The notes: generated by a model not told the origin, from the sequence alone. A stretch of DNA of 64,000 bases from an uncultured Eubacteriales bacterium (GCA_949296455.1 CASFOZ010000004.1:62001-126000); one strand, 5' to 3'. Positions 25,706-34,905 are shown, counted from the first letter of the stretch. A program made the numbers and translations.

Positions 25706-26268
25706 AAAAAACAGCAATTTTTCTCGACCTCGATTTAATCGATTTCGAAGGCTTTAAAAAACTGTACGAAAGGCTTTCTTCGTTTTGCGATATTCAGTCG
25801 ATGACTTTATATAATTTTAAAAAAAGCAGGGATTTTCAGTTTAAAAACTGTATTCAGAAGTATTGCGTTAAGGTAAACGACAGTACTTCGCTGAAAAACG
25901 AGAAAAACGCAAAAATCGCTCTCGATATAGCTTGCGCCGTCCTTAAAGGAAATTACGAGGCTTTCTATTTTGCTTGCGGAGAAAAACTTTCTCAAAGACT
26001 TACTTCCTTTTTGAAAGAAGAAGGAAAATTCGTAATTACTTCTTACGATATATTCGGGGCGGATATCGTTTATAAAGATTTATTGAAAAGTCAAAATAAC
26101 AAAACTTCGGATAAATCGAACGATATTTTAAAAAATCTGTTTTCCGATGAAAATATGTCCGCCGAAGATAAATTTCAACCTAAATTAAAAAAATTGAAAT
26201 CAGATTATATCAATCAGCTTCCCGAAGATAATTTCCAAAGCCTTATCGAAAGATTTTTGTCGGTATGA
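25702..26268 (+). CDS. Unknown protein, possibly NYN/PIN-like
   Basis: This 188-residue protein is not confidently recognised. It starts KTAIFLDLDLIDFEGF and has NAKIALDIACAVLKGNYEAF, then FACGEKLSQRLTSFL and KFVITSYDIFG. The order (acidic residue after the first strand, a Lys/Ala-Asp helix, a strand ending in a small-acidic loop, a helix) recalls NYN-domain ribonucleases. However, the usual SGDSDF motif is ACGEKL here, so it would be a degenerate member. It overlaps the glycosylase gene (ATGA) and is probably co-transcribed with it. Confidence 0.4.
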   Translation: MKKTAIFLDLDLIDFEGFKKLYERLSSFCDIQSMTLYNFKKSRDFQFKNCIQKYCVKVNDSTSLKNEKNAKIALDIACAVLKGNYEAFYFACGEKLSQRLTSFLKEEGKFVITSYDIFGADIVYKDLLKSQNNKTSDKSNDILKNLFSDENMSAEDKFQPKLKKLKSDYINQLPEDNFQSLIERFLSV

Positions 26269-26282
26269 CGCCTTTTAATTAC

Positions 26283-26334
26283 TTTACAAATTTTTTGCGA
26301 TAGGTTATATTAATATATAACCTATTTTTTATAT
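26283..26334 (+). promoter_or_regulatory. Hairpin and overlapping promoter before the VOR operon
   Basis: ATAGGTTATAT-TAAT-ATATAACCTAT followed by TTTTTT reads as a terminator for the upstream pair. TTTACA (26283-26288), 17 bases, TATATT (26306-26311) reads as a promoter that starts inside the hairpin. Both may be used. Confidence 0.5.
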
Positions 26335-26364
26335 ATAGAGATTTTACAACAAGAGGTGACGATT

Positions 26365-26571
26365 GTGGGTAGTATTAAAATCAATAAATCTCTGTGCAAG
26401 GGTTGCGGTCTTTGTGTGGGCGCTTGCCCTAAAAAAATATTAAGACTGTCCGAAACAGAGATGAATGCAAAAGGTTATTTCGTAACCGAAATATTCGAAC
26501 CGGAAAAATGTATCGGCTGTGCGTCTTGTGCGGTTATTTGTCCCGATTGCGTTATAGAGGTGGAAAGATGA
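26365..26571 (+). CDS. vorD: 2-oxoacid:ferredoxin oxidoreductase, delta (ferredoxin) subunit
   Basis: This 68-residue protein has two [4Fe-4S] motifs, CKGCGLCVGACPKK and CIGCASCAVICPD. It is the electron-exit subunit of the complex and hands electrons to free ferredoxin. I place the start at GTG 26365, six bases after AGAGGTG; an upstream GTG at 26356 overlaps that site. The stop overlaps the alpha gene (ATGA), so the order is delta-alpha-beta-gamma. Confidence 0.88.
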   Translation: MGSIKINKSLCKGCGLCVGACPKKILRLSETEMNAKGYFVTEIFEPEKCIGCASCAVICPDCVIEVER

Positions 26572-27632
26572 GCGAAAAAGTTTTAATGAAAGGTAATGAA
26601 GCAATAGCCGAAGCGGCTGTAAGAGGTGGGTGCAGATTCTTTGCAGGTTATCCTATTACTCCTCAAAACGAAGTTCCCGAATATCTTTCCAAGAGACTTC
26701 CGGAAGTGGGCGGAACCTTTATTCAGGCAGAAAGCGAAGTCAGCGCCATTAATATGATTTACGGTGCGGCAAGCGTTGGTGCCCGTGCTCTCACAAGTTC
26801 AAGTTCGCCGGGTATAAGTCTTAAACAGGAAGGTATTTCATATATTGCGGGCGCAGAACTTCCTTGCGTCATAATAAATATGGTAAGAAGCGGCCCCGGA
26901 CTTGGCGGTATTCAACCTGCTCAGGGCGATTATTTCCAGGCTGTTAAAGGCGGCGGCCACGGCGATTATAAACTTATCGTTCTTGCTCCGTCTACCGTAC
27001 AGGAAGCAGTGGATATGGTATACGGCGCTTTCGATTTGTCCGAAAAGTACAGAGTCCCCGTTCTCATTTTGGGTGACGGTATGATAGGACAGATTATGGA
27101 AGCCGTTTCTCTTCCCGAAATGAGAGATATTTCTAAAATCAAAAAACCGAGTTGGGCTCTCGACGGTAAAGGCAGCGGAAAAAAACGCAAAATTATTAAC
27201 TCTCTTTATATCGAACCCGATGTGCTTGAAAAAATGAATATCAAACTCGCAGGTATCTATCGTCAGATTGAAGAGAACGAAACCAAGGTGGAAGAATATC
27301 TTACAGACGACGCTACCGTAATAATTACCGCTTACGGTACAGTCGGAAGAATCGCAAAAAGCGCTGTAAATATTTTAAGAAGCAAAGGTATAAAAGCAGG
27401 GCTTATAAGACCTGTTACCCTTTTCCCGTTCCCGTATTTTGCTTATGAAAAAGCGGCTTCTTCGAATAATGTTAAAAAATTCGTTACCGTAGAACTTTCT
27501 ATGGGACAGATGATTGAAGATGTAAAACTCGGCGTAAACGGTAAAAAACCCGTGGAGTTTTACGGAAGAAGCGGCGGTAACGTTATGTCCGCAGAAGACA
27601 TAGTCGATTTTATCGTTTCAAAGGAGGCATAA
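26568..27632 (+). CDS. vorB: 2-oxoacid:ferredoxin oxidoreductase, alpha subunit (VorB-like)
   Basis: This 354-residue subunit has the pyruvate:ferredoxin-oxidoreductase pyrimidine-binding fold. Typical stretches are KGNEAIAEAAVRGGCRFFAGYPITPQ, SSSSPGISLK and GPGLGGIQPAQGDYFQ. These resemble Firmicute VorB proteins (branched-chain 2-oxoacid) more than pyruvate or 2-oxoglutarate enzymes, but substrate cannot be fixed by eye. The start ATG 26568 overlaps the ferredoxin stop and follows AGAGGTGG. It works with the beta subunit to decarboxylate 2-oxoacids to acyl-CoA. Confidence 0.9.
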   Translation: MSEKVLMKGNEAIAEAAVRGGCRFFAGYPITPQNEVPEYLSKRLPEVGGTFIQAESEVSAINMIYGAASVGARALTSSSSPGISLKQEGISYIAGAELPCVIINMVRSGPGLGGIQPAQGDYFQAVKGGGHGDYKLIVLAPSTVQEAVDMVYGAFDLSEKYRVPVLILGDGMIGQIMEAVSLPEMRDISKIKKPSWALDGKGSGKKRKIINSLYIEPDVLEKMNIKLAGIYRQIEENETKVEEYLTDDATVIITAYGTVGRIAKSAVNILRSKGIKAGLIRPVTLFPFPYFAYEKAASSNNVKKFVTVELSMGQMIEDVKLGVNGKKPVEFYGRSGGNVMSAEDIVDFIVSKEA

Positions 27633-27636
27633 TCTT

Positions 27637-28371
27637 ATGGCAAAAGTTTTTCAGAAATCTTCGTTTCTTACCGATGCAGTACTCCATTATTGCCCGGGCT
27701 GCGGTCACGGTATCGTACACAGACTCGTTGCGGAAGCTTTGGACGATATTCAAGCGCAAGGCCATGTTATAGGTATCGCTCCCGTAGGTTGTGCGGTTTT
27801 TGCTTATAATTATTTTAACTGCGATATGATAGAAGCGGCTCACGGCAGAGCGCCTTCCGTCGCAACGGCAGTAAAAAGAGTTAATCCCGATAATATAGTT
27901 TTTGCATATCAGGGCGACGGTGACCTTGCAAGTATCGGTCTTTGCGAAACCGTTCATGCAGCAACCCGTGGCGAAAACGTTACTATTATTTTTATCAATA
28001 ACGCAATTTACGGTATGACAGGCGGTCAGATGGCTCCGACTACTCTTATAGGACAGAAAACAACCACTTCTCCGCTCGGTAGAAATCCTGCTGTAAACGG
28101 CAACCCGATAAGAATTTGCGAACTCCTTTCAACTTTGGACGGACCTTCCTATATAGAAAGAGTAGCCGTTTACGATACTCCGCATATACTGTCTGCTAAA
28201 AAGGCAATTAGAAAGGCTTTCGAAAATCAGGTTAACAAAAAAGGTTTTTCTCTTATCGAAGTTTTATGTAACTGTCCCACTAACTGGGGTATGACTCCTC
28301 AGCAGTCAATGGATTACATTAAAAACGATATGACGAAAATTTTCCCGCTCGGAGTATTCAAGGAGGTTTAA
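27637..28371 (+). CDS. vorA: 2-oxoacid:ferredoxin oxidoreductase, beta (TPP) subunit (VorA-like)
   Basis: This is the thiamine pyrophosphate-binding subunit, 244 residues. CPGCGHG at the N terminus supplies cysteines for a cluster. GDGDLASIG followed about 30 residues later by NNAIYGMTGGQ is the TPP/magnesium motif. SPLGRNP and LEGPSYIERV-like text follow, as in VOR/KOR beta chains. It is four bases after the alpha gene and one base before gamma. Confidence 0.92.
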   Translation: MAKVFQKSSFLTDAVLHYCPGCGHGIVHRLVAEALDDIQAQGHVIGIAPVGCAVFAYNYFNCDMIEAAHGRAPSVATAVKRVNPDNIVFAYQGDGDLASIGLCETVHAATRGENVTIIFINNAIYGMTGGQMAPTTLIGQKTTTSPLGRNPAVNGNPIRICELLSTLDGPSYIERVAVYDTPHILSAKKAIRKAFENQVNKKGFSLIEVLCNCPTNWGMTPQQSMDYIKNDMTKIFPLGVFKEV

Positions 28372-28372
28372 T

Positions 28373-28897
28373 ATGCAGAATATAATAATAGCAGGCTTTG
28401 GCGGCCAAGGCGTTTTGAGTTTAGGACAGTTTATAGCTTATTCTGCTATGTATGAAGGGAAGAATGTTACATGGCTTCCTTCGTACGGTCCCGAAATGAG
28501 AGGGGGAACGGCAAATTGCAGCGTGGTCGTTTCGGACGAACCTGTTGCCTCGCCGATTATCGCTTTTCCCGATACTCTTATCGCTATGAATAAGCCGAGT
28601 CTCGATAAGTTCGTTGATAAGGTCAAACCCGGCGGACTTATTATCGTAAACAGTTCTATAATAAAAGAAAAGGTAAAAAGAACCGATGTCAAAGTTTGTT
28701 ATATCAACGCAAACGAACTGTCTTTGCAGGCAGGGAACACTAAAACCGCAAATATCGTTGTTTTAGGTGCGTTTATGAAACAAACAGGACTTTTTGCAAA
28801 AGAAGATGTTATTAAATCCATCGAAAAAATATTCGCTAAAAAACCGAAAGTCATTCCTATGAATATAAAGGCTTTCGAGATAGGATACGAAGCATAA
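28373..28897 (+). CDS. vorC: 2-oxoacid:ferredoxin oxidoreductase, gamma subunit (VorC-like)
   Basis: This 174-residue subunit starts IIIAGFGGQGVLSLGQ and includes WLPSYGPEMRGGTANC, the diagnostic gamma-domain motifs that contact coenzyme A. It completes a four-gene delta-alpha-beta-gamma operon. The usual role is reductive or oxidative 2-oxoacid metabolism using ferredoxin, which the Rnf complex at the start of the window can reoxidise. Confidence 0.92.
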   Translation: MQNIIIAGFGGQGVLSLGQFIAYSAMYEGKNVTWLPSYGPEMRGGTANCSVVVSDEPVASPIIAFPDTLIAMNKPSLDKFVDKVKPGGLIIVNSSIIKEKVKRTDVKVCYINANELSLQAGNTKTANIVVLGAFMKQTGLFAKEDVIKSIEKIFAKKPKVIPMNIKAFEIGYEA

Positions 28898-29006
28898 AAT
28901 ATAAGCAGCTAAAGATAATTTACTTTCAGGTTTTTTTCAGGGGAAATGTGGGAAATTAAATATAGTTTTATTTTCCGTATCGGAATAAAACGAAGAGAGA
29001 TTAATT

Positions 29007-30485
29007 ATGGATAGAAACTGCGCAATTTTATTGAATTTTTCGTCTTTACCGTCCGACTTTGCCATAGGCGATTTCAACGACAAGGCAATAGACGAAATTA
29101 TAAGCGGTCTTAAAAAAATGGGTATAAAAAGGTGGCAGACTTTGCCTGTAACAATTACAGGCAAAGGCAATTCGCCTTATAGCGGTGTGAGTTCCTTTGC
29201 GGGAAATCCCCTTTACATTGACCCTTATAAACTTGCAAGAGACGGTTATATAACCTATGACGAAATTAAAAAATTTACCTTTTCGGACGACGGTTATCTT
29301 GTAAATTACGATGAAGCCGAAAGGGAAAAATCTCAAATTCTCAGAATATGCTACGATAACAAAAAAGCCGAATTAAAGCAGAAGCTTGCTAATTTCGTAA
29401 GAGGAAAAAGCTGGCTTAACAATTACGCTCTTTTTATGACTGCTAAAAAGGTATTCGACGGTAAAGCGTGGTATGAATGGGATAAAGGATTAAGAGACAG
29501 AAAGCAGTACGCTTTAAGAAAATTTAAAAAAGAAAATTCAGACCTTTTCTATTATTTCGTTTTCGAACAGTTTATTTTTGCAAAACAGTACAGAGAGATT
29601 AAAAAGAAAATCAATTCGGAAGGTATTAAAATTATAGGGGATATGCCTTTCTATGTCGATTACGACAGCGTCGATGTCTGGTATTTCAGTAAAGACTTTA
29701 TGCTCGACAAGGACAAAAAACCCAAACTCGTTTCGGCAGTTCCCCCGGATGCTTTCTGTAAAGACGGTCAGCTTTGGAATAACCCGGTATATGATTTTGC
29801 AGCAATGGAAAAAAATAATTTCCGCTATTTCAGACAGCGTATCACTCTTGCTTTGAGAAGGTACGACGCACTTCGTTTAGACCATTTCAGAGGCTTTTCA
29901 AGTTTCTATGCCGTTAAGTACGGCGCAAAATCCGCAAAAGGCGGAAAATGGTATAACGGACCGGGAATGAAATTTATAAATATTCTCAAAGATAAATTCA
30001 AAAGAGCGGAATTTATTGCAGAAGACCTCGGAACAATAGATAAAAAGGCTCTTAAACTTTGTCAAGACAGCGGATTTGCTCAAACCCGTGTATTAGGATT
30101 TGCTTTCGACAGTGCAAACAACGAACACCTTCCTCATAACTACACTCAGAACTGCGTGGCATACACTGCAACGCACGACAATATGACTACTTTGGGCTTT
30201 TTACAGAATGCGCCCGAAGATAAAAAACTGTATGTTTACAATTATTGCAGAATTACCGATAAGAACGATACCGAAACGGTTAAACAAATGATAACCTATT
30301 TAATTGCCTCGAACGCCCGTACGGTAGTTTTCCCCGTTCAGGATATTCTCGTTTACGGCAACGATACCCGTATGAATGTTCCGGGAAAACCTCAGGGTAA
30401 TTGGGTGTACCGCCTTACTTTCGACGCTTGGAAATCAATCGATTACAGCGCTATCGCTTGGCAGAATTATGTCTACTCACGCTGA
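29007..30485 (+). CDS. malQ: 4-alpha-glucanotransferase (amylomaltase)
   Basis: This GH77 enzyme transfers maltodextrin units in glycogen or maltose metabolism. Typical segments are WQTLPVTITGKGNSPYSGVS near the N terminus, GDMPFYVDYDSVDVW, ALRLDHFRGF with the catalytic nucleophile Asp, AEDLGTI with the acid/base Glu, and THDNMTTLGF. The length of 492 residues is normal. The stop overlaps the next gene (TGATG), an unexpected partner for malQ. Confidence 0.95.
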   Translation: MDRNCAILLNFSSLPSDFAIGDFNDKAIDEIISGLKKMGIKRWQTLPVTITGKGNSPYSGVSSFAGNPLYIDPYKLARDGYITYDEIKKFTFSDDGYLVNYDEAEREKSQILRICYDNKKAELKQKLANFVRGKSWLNNYALFMTAKKVFDGKAWYEWDKGLRDRKQYALRKFKKENSDLFYYFVFEQFIFAKQYREIKKKINSEGIKIIGDMPFYVDYDSVDVWYFSKDFMLDKDKKPKLVSAVPPDAFCKDGQLWNNPVYDFAAMEKNNFRYFRQRITLALRRYDALRLDHFRGFSSFYAVKYGAKSAKGGKWYNGPGMKFINILKDKFKRAEFIAEDLGTIDKKALKLCQDSGFAQTRVLGFAFDSANNEHLPHNYTQNCVAYTATHDNMTTLGFLQNAPEDKKLYVYNYCRITDKNDTETVKQMITYLIASNARTVVFPVQDILVYGNDTRMNVPGKPQGNWVYRLTFDAWKSIDYSAIAWQNYVYSR

Positions 30486-30937
30486 TGTTTGTTTATATTA
30501 CGGATAGAAATACCGATAACGAAAAAATATTCGATATTCATAAAAGGCTTACCGAATCCGATAAAGACCTTGTGCTTACAAAAGACGGCTTCGGCAGGCC
30601 TTTGTTGAATGAAGGGTATATCTCCATTTCGCACAGCGGAGACTATAAGGTCGTGGCGATTTCTTCTAAAAAGGTGGGTATCGATATCGAAAAACACAGA
30701 GATATAAATTTTAAAAGAATTGTTTCAAGATTTTTTAAAAATACCGAAATTTCTTCTTTGAATGAATTTTTCGAACTTTGGGTAAAAAACGAGGCTTACC
30801 TCAAATTTACGGGTGAGGGACTTACAAAAACGGGCACAAACAATAATTACAATAAATCCAGGCTTTATACTTTTATAGAAGGGTACAGTATGGCAATTTA
30901 CAGCGACGATAAAAAGTGCGCTTTTTGTTTTATTTAA
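30485..30937 (+). CDS. Small Sfp-type 4'-phosphopantetheinyl transferase
   Basis: This enzyme attaches phosphopantetheine to acyl or peptidyl carrier proteins. When started at ATG 30485 it has 150 residues, short for the Sfp group (about 220) and closer to AcpS. Key motifs are ISHSGDYKVVAI, GIDIE (Asp67, Glu69 for magnesium) and FELWVKNEAYLK. In Sfp the last reads WxxKExxxK; here Asn102 takes the first Lys position, while Glu103 and Lys107 are kept. The acyl carrier protein gene follows 62 bases later and is its likely substrate. Confidence 0.82.
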   Translation: MFVYITDRNTDNEKIFDIHKRLTESDKDLVLTKDGFGRPLLNEGYISISHSGDYKVVAISSKKVGIDIEKHRDINFKRIVSRFFKNTEISSLNEFFELWVKNEAYLKFTGEGLTKTGTNNNYNKSRLYTFIEGYSMAIYSDDKKCAFCFI

Positions 30938-30944
30938 TAAATAT

Positions 30945-30973
30945 TTGACATAATATATTTATAATGATATAAT
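30945..30973 (+). promoter_or_regulatory. Promoter of the acyl carrier protein gene
   Basis: A full consensus: TTGACA (30945-30950), 17-base spacer, TATAAT (30968-30973). The leader is about 20 bases and includes AAAGGGGGA. Confidence 0.85.
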
Positions 30974-30999
30974 TTTCTTAATTACAAAGGGGGATATTT

Positions 31000-31230
31000 A
31001 TGGTCTTCGAATATATCAGAGATTTACTCTCTACACAGTTTAAAACAGATAAGGATAAAATTACTCTCGATACCGATATCATTGAGGAACTCGGTGCCGA
31101 TTCTCTCGATTTAGTCGATTTGATTATGAATATCGAGGAAAAATATAATATCACGGTTGAAGACGACGCTGCGTTAGGACTTAAAAAGGTTAAAGACGTA
31201 GTAGATTATATAGAACAAAGACAAAAGTAA
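31000..31230 (+). CDS. acpP: Acyl carrier protein
   Basis: This acidic 76-residue protein carries growing acyl chains. The phosphopantetheine attachment serine lies in GADSLDLVDL, the invariant ACP motif. It sits outside any fatty-acid synthesis cluster, next to a phosphopantetheinyl transferase, so it could be the housekeeping fatty acid ACP or a dedicated one. The strong promoter argues for high expression. Confidence 0.95.
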   Translation: MVFEYIRDLLSTQFKTDKDKITLDTDIIEELGADSLDLVDLIMNIEEKYNITVEDDAALGLKKVKDVVDYIEQRQK

Positions 31231-31247
31231 TTTATTTATGATTATTT

Positions 31248-31279
31248 AAAAGCCGTTACCTTAGGTAACGGCTTTTTTG
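31248..31279. terminator. Bidirectional terminator between acpP and leuA
   Basis: AAAGCCGTTACC-TTA-GGTAACGGCTTT, a perfect 12-base stem with T and A runs on either side. It can end both converging transcripts. Confidence 0.9.
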
Positions 31280-31321
31280 TTTAATTTTCAATAGATTTTA
31301 AAAAAATTATGTTTCGATTTA

Positions 31322-32818
31322 TCATAAACCTAACTTATTTACTCCGTCTATATAGGCAAGGATAGAAGCTTCGAGTATATCTGTCGATACTCCTCTTCCG
31401 TTCACCGTGTTTTCGCCGTCCGAAAGTTTTACCAAAGCTTCCCCGAGTGCGTCTTCGCCTTCCGTTACCGCATTAAGACTGTAACTTAATAGTTTAAGAT
31501 TTTTACCTATTATTTTGTTTATTGCCGTAAACGATGCGTCTACGCCGCCTAATCCCGAAGCGTATTCGTTAATAAAATCGTTGTTTTTCAAAAGTATTAC
31601 ATTTGCGTACGCTCCTTGAGAGTGCGACTGAATTACGAAGGATTTAAGGGAATACTTGTTCATTTTCAAATCGGCTGTATTATTATGAATTATAGCTTCG
31701 ATGTCTTTTCCCGAAACAAATTTCTTCTTGTCGGCAAGGGCTTTGAATTTTTCAAAATAATTGTTTATCTCTTCCGGCGTTACGGTGTATCCCATTTCTT
31801 CAAGTTGACTTTGAAATGCGTGTTTACCGCTGTGCTTTCCGAGAATTATTTCGCTCCTTTTCATTCCTATATCTTCGGGTGAGAAAATTTCATAGGTAAT
31901 AGGGGCGGATAGTACTCCGTGCTGATGTATTCCCGATTCGTGTTTGAAAGCGTTTGCTCCCACAATAGGTTTGTTTAACGGAAGTCTGCTACCTGTAATA
32001 TTACTTACAAGCTTACAGGTTTTATATATAAGTTTTGTGTCTGTGTTTGTTTCGGCTTTAACTATATCCGCACGGATTTTTAATGCCATAATAATTTCTT
32101 CGAGCGCTGCGTTTCCGCTTCTTTCGCCGATACCGTTTATCGTTCCTTCTATGTGTTCCGCACCGGCTTCTATCGCCGATATGCTGTTTGCCGTCGCCAT
32201 ACCAAGGTCGTTGTGACAGTGTATACCGAGTTTTACCTTTTCTCTGTTATTCATTACGTTAAGATAGGTTATAAGAGATTTTACCTCTTCGGGCGTTGCG
32301 TAACCCACGGTATCCGCAATATTTACAGTCGTTGCGCCCGCCTTTATGGCAGTTTCAAGAGCCTTTTTCAAAAACTTTCTGTCGGAACGAAATGCGTCTT
32401 CCGCCGAAAACTGTACATTCGCGCATTTTCCGCAAGCATATTTGACGCTTTTTTCTATTCTGTCCAGAACATCGCTTTCGCTCATTTTCAGTTTGTATTT
32501 CATATGAATTTCGCTCGTCGCAAGGAAAATGTGTATTCTCGACGAAACGGCGTCTTTAAGAGCTTTTGCGGCAGCGTCGATATCGCTTTCGGAAGCCCTT
32601 GCAAGACTTGCAATCTCACTGTTCCTAACAGTTTCGCATATCCTTTTTATTGCATTCAAATCGCCTTCGGAACTTGCGGCAAATCCGCCTTCGATTATAT
32701 CTATTCCGAGTTTTTCGAGAGCCGTTGCTATCTCTGTTTTTTCTTCTGTTTGCATCGAGTATCCCGGCGCTTGTTCGCCGTCTCTAAGCGTAGTGTCAAA
32801 TAATATTATTTTCTTCAT
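31322..32818 (-). CDS. leuA: 2-isopropylmalate synthase
   Basis: This is the first enzyme of leucine synthesis (acetyl-CoA plus 2-oxoisovalerate). The N terminus DTTLRDGEQAPG and IHCHNDLGMA give the metal site of the DRE-TIM metallolyase fold, and TINGIGERSGN is typical. The C-terminal part (residues about 370-498) matches the LeuA leucine-binding regulatory domain (SGLGGVDAS). The length of 498 residues favours LeuA over homocitrate or citramalate synthases. It is a lone minus-strand gene; leuBCD are not nearby, and no T-box or leucine attenuator was found in its 292-base upstream region. Confidence 0.9.
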   Translation of the reverse strand: MKKIILFDTTLRDGEQAPGYSMQTEEKTEIATALEKLGIDIIEGGFAASSEGDLNAIKRICETVRNSEIASLARASESDIDAAAKALKDAVSSRIHIFLATSEIHMKYKLKMSESDVLDRIEKSVKYACGKCANVQFSAEDAFRSDRKFLKKALETAIKAGATTVNIADTVGYATPEEVKSLITYLNVMNNREKVKLGIHCHNDLGMATANSISAIEAGAEHIEGTINGIGERSGNAALEEIIMALKIRADIVKAETNTDTKLIYKTCKLVSNITGSRLPLNKPIVGANAFKHESGIHQHGVLSAPITYEIFSPEDIGMKRSEIILGKHSGKHAFQSQLEEMGYTVTPEEINNYFEKFKALADKKKFVSGKDIEAIIHNNTADLKMNKYSLKSFVIQSHSQGAYANVILLKNNDFINEYASGLGGVDASFTAINKIIGKNLKLLSYSLNAVTEGEDALGEALVKLSDGENTVNGRGVSTDILEASILAYIDGVNKLGL

Positions 32819-33052
32819 AAGTCACCTTTTATTAAGTATAAAATATTTTAATAAAGTAGTCAATTGAGTTAGGTAAATCTTAGTTGCTTTATTATTTAAC
32901 TCGTATTTATTTCAGATTTAATTGTTTTTTGCCGTCTCTTTGCAATTGTAAAATTGCGATTTTTTATATTCATATTTTAACCTTTTTTCAGCCTATTTTT
33001 CATTAAAATTAATTATCGGTTAAAATTATAATTTATCTTTTACGGTGAATAC

Positions 33053-33081
33053 TTGTTATAAAATTAATAGTGTGTTATAAT
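33053..33081 (+). promoter_or_regulatory. Promoter of asnS
   Basis: TTGTTA (33053-33058), 17 bases, TATAAT (33076-33081) with extended TG. The leader is only about 25 bases, which leaves no room for a T-box. Confidence 0.65.
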
Positions 33082-33110
33082 TATCATTATCAAATTTTTA
33101 AGGAATTGTT

Positions 33111-34502
33111 ATGGACAGATTGACTCTTGCAGATTTAAGAAAAAATGTAAATAATTTCAGCGATAAAAAAGTTACGGTCAGCGGTTGGGTAAGGACGGTA
33201 AGAGATTCTAAGGTTTTCGGTTTTATAGAACTTAACGACGGTACGGCTTTCAAATCCACTCAGATATTCTTCGATAATAAATTGAAAAATTTCGACGATA
33301 TAGTAAAACTCAACAGCGGAGCAGGTATATCCGTTGTCGGTAAACTCGTTCTTACTCCCGAGAATAAACAGCCTTATGAAATAAGGGCGGAAAAAATTAC
33401 GGTAGAGGCAGAGTCCGACCCCGATTATCCCTTGCAAAAGAAAAGACATAGTTTAGAATATCTCAGGGAAATCGCTCATTTGAGACCGAGAACCAATACT
33501 TTTTCTGCGGTATTCAAAGTCCGTTCAGTTGCGGCTCAGGCAATCCATTCCTTCTTTGCAGGAAGAAATTTCGTATATGTCCACACTCCTATTATTACCG
33601 CTAGCGACTGCGAGGGAGCAGGGGAAATGTTTCAGATAACAACTTTGGATTTGAAAAATATTCCATTGAACGATAATAAAGAAGTTGATTATTCGGAAGA
33701 CTTTTTCGGCAAAAAAACAAGCCTTACCGTTTCAGGTCAGTTGGAGGCGGAATGTTTTGCTCTTGCCTTTTCAAATGTCTATACTTTCGGACCTACTTTC
33801 AGGTCTGAAAAAAGCTTTACGCCAAGGCACGCTGCCGAGTTCTGGATGATAGAGCCGGAAATAGCTTTTGCCGATTTAAAAGACGATATGAACCTTGCAA
33901 GCGATATGCTTAAATATGTGATTAAAGAAGTTATGGATAAATGCGGGGAAGAAATCGAATTTTTCGACTCTTTCGTCGATAAAGGACTCAAACAGAGGCT
34001 TACCGACTTGCTGTCGTCCGATTTTGTTCATATAACTTACAGTAAAGCCGTTGAAATATTAAAAAAACACAACGATAACTTTGCTTACAAAGTAGATTGG
34101 GGCAGCGATTTGCAGACCGAACACGAAAGGTATTTAACCGAACAGATTTACAAATGCCCCGTCTTCGTTACCGATTATCCTAAGGAAATCAAAGCCTTTT
34201 ATATGCGTATGAACGACGATGATAAAACAGTTGCCGCTATGGACTTATTGGTTCCCGGGGTAGGTGAACTTATTGGCGGAAGTCAGAGAGAAGAAAGGTA
34301 CGACAAACTCGTTAAAAGAATGAAGGAACTAAATCTCGACGAAAAAGATTACTATTGGTATTTAGACCTCAGAAAATACGGTGGTGTAAAGCACGCAGGC
34401 TTCGGCTTAGGGTTTGAAAGACTTATTATGTATTTAACGGGTATTTCGAATATAAGAGACGTATTGCCTTTTGCAAGAACTTGTAAAAGCGCAGATTTTT
34501 AA
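33111..34502 (+). CDS. asnS: Asparaginyl-tRNA synthetase
   Basis: This class IIb aminoacyl-tRNA synthetase charges tRNA-Asn. An N-terminal OB-fold anticodon domain ([24 protein letters not shown]) is followed by class II motifs. [15 protein letters not shown] is motif 1, the region around [22 protein letters not shown] is motif 2, and [15 protein letters not shown] is motif 3. The length of 463 residues and the end [14 protein letters not shown] mark AsnS rather than AspS. It is a single-gene unit. Confidence 0.96.
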   Translation: MDRLTLADLRKNVNNFSDKKVTVSGWVRTVRDSKVFGFIELNDGTAFKSTQIFFDNKLKNFDDIVKLNSGAGISVVGKLVLTPENKQPYEIRAEKITVEAESDPDYPLQKKRHSLEYLREIAHLRPRTNTFSAVFKVRSVAAQAIHSFFAGRNFVYVHTPIITASDCEGAGEMFQITTLDLKNIPLNDNKEVDYSEDFFGKKTSLTVSGQLEAECFALAFSNVYTFGPTFRSEKSFTPRHAAEFWMIEPEIAFADLKDDMNLASDMLKYVIKEVMDKCGEEIEFFDSFVDKGLKQRLTDLLSSDFVHITYSKAVEILKKHNDNFAYKVDWGSDLQTEHERYLTEQIYKCPVFVTDYPKEIKAFYMRMNDDDKTVAAMDLLVPGVGELIGGSQREERYDKLVKRMKELNLDEKDYYWYLDLRKYGGVKHAGFGLGFERLIMYLTGISNIRDVLPFARTCKSADF

Positions 34503-34513
34503 GATTAAAAAAC

Positions 34514-34542
34514 TTGACAACGGTAAACTAATATATTAATAT
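34514..34542 (+). promoter_or_regulatory. Probable promoter of tRNA-Thr
   Basis: TTGACA (34514-34519), 17 bases, TAATAT (34537-34542). The tRNA begins 139 bases downstream. Confidence 0.5.
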
Positions 34543-34680
34543 CTTTATTGCCGCTTTTAAGTTTTAAATTCAATGGATTCGATAATTCCGATATAATTAA
34601 TTTCAGGCTGAAACAGTTAAAACTTAAACGGCAATATAAATCAGATATGTTTAAATATTTTCCTTTAAAAAAGGAAATTT

Positions 34681-34756
34681 GCTACTGTGGCTCAGTCGGT
34701 AGAGCAGCTGATTCGTAATCAGCAGGTCGCCGGTTCAAGTCCGGCCAGTAGCTCCA
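34681..34756 (+). tRNA. tRNA-Thr (anticodon CGT)
   Basis: A full cloverleaf is visible. The acceptor GCTACTG pairs with CAGTAGC; the D arm is GCTC/GAGC; the anticodon stem GCTGA/TCAGC encloses the loop TTCGTAA with anticodon CGT; the T arm is GCCGG-TTCAAGT-CCGGC. The discriminator is T and CCA is encoded. It reads ACG codons. Confidence 0.97.
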
Positions 34757-34785
34757 AAAAAAGCAAGATAATTCTTGCTTTTTTG
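34757..34785 (+). terminator. Terminator after tRNA-Thr
   Basis: AAGCAAGA-TAAT-TCTTGCTT followed by TTTT, directly after CCA. Confidence 0.85.
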
Positions 34786-34905
34786 ATTTTACTCTTTAAA
34801 AAATTTGTATTAAAAAGTTTGTAAAAAATAATATGCGAAATTAATAAAATTCTGATAAAAACTGATATTTGTATTTCAATAAAATATAAAATAATCAGGT
34901 ATTTA

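Noticed and set aside
32153-32803. A 216-residue open frame opposite leuA
   Set aside because: It is antisense to a clear leuA, has a cysteine- and phenylalanine-rich composition typical of a reverse-frame shadow, and has no ribosome binding site.
32819-33110. T-box or leucine attenuator before leuA, or T-box before asnS
   Set aside because: No T-box sequence (TGGNACCGCG) or leucine-rich leader peptide was found. The hairpin GCAATT-GTAA-AATTGC with T run near 32941-32967 has no plus-strand gene to terminate and no T run on the minus strand.
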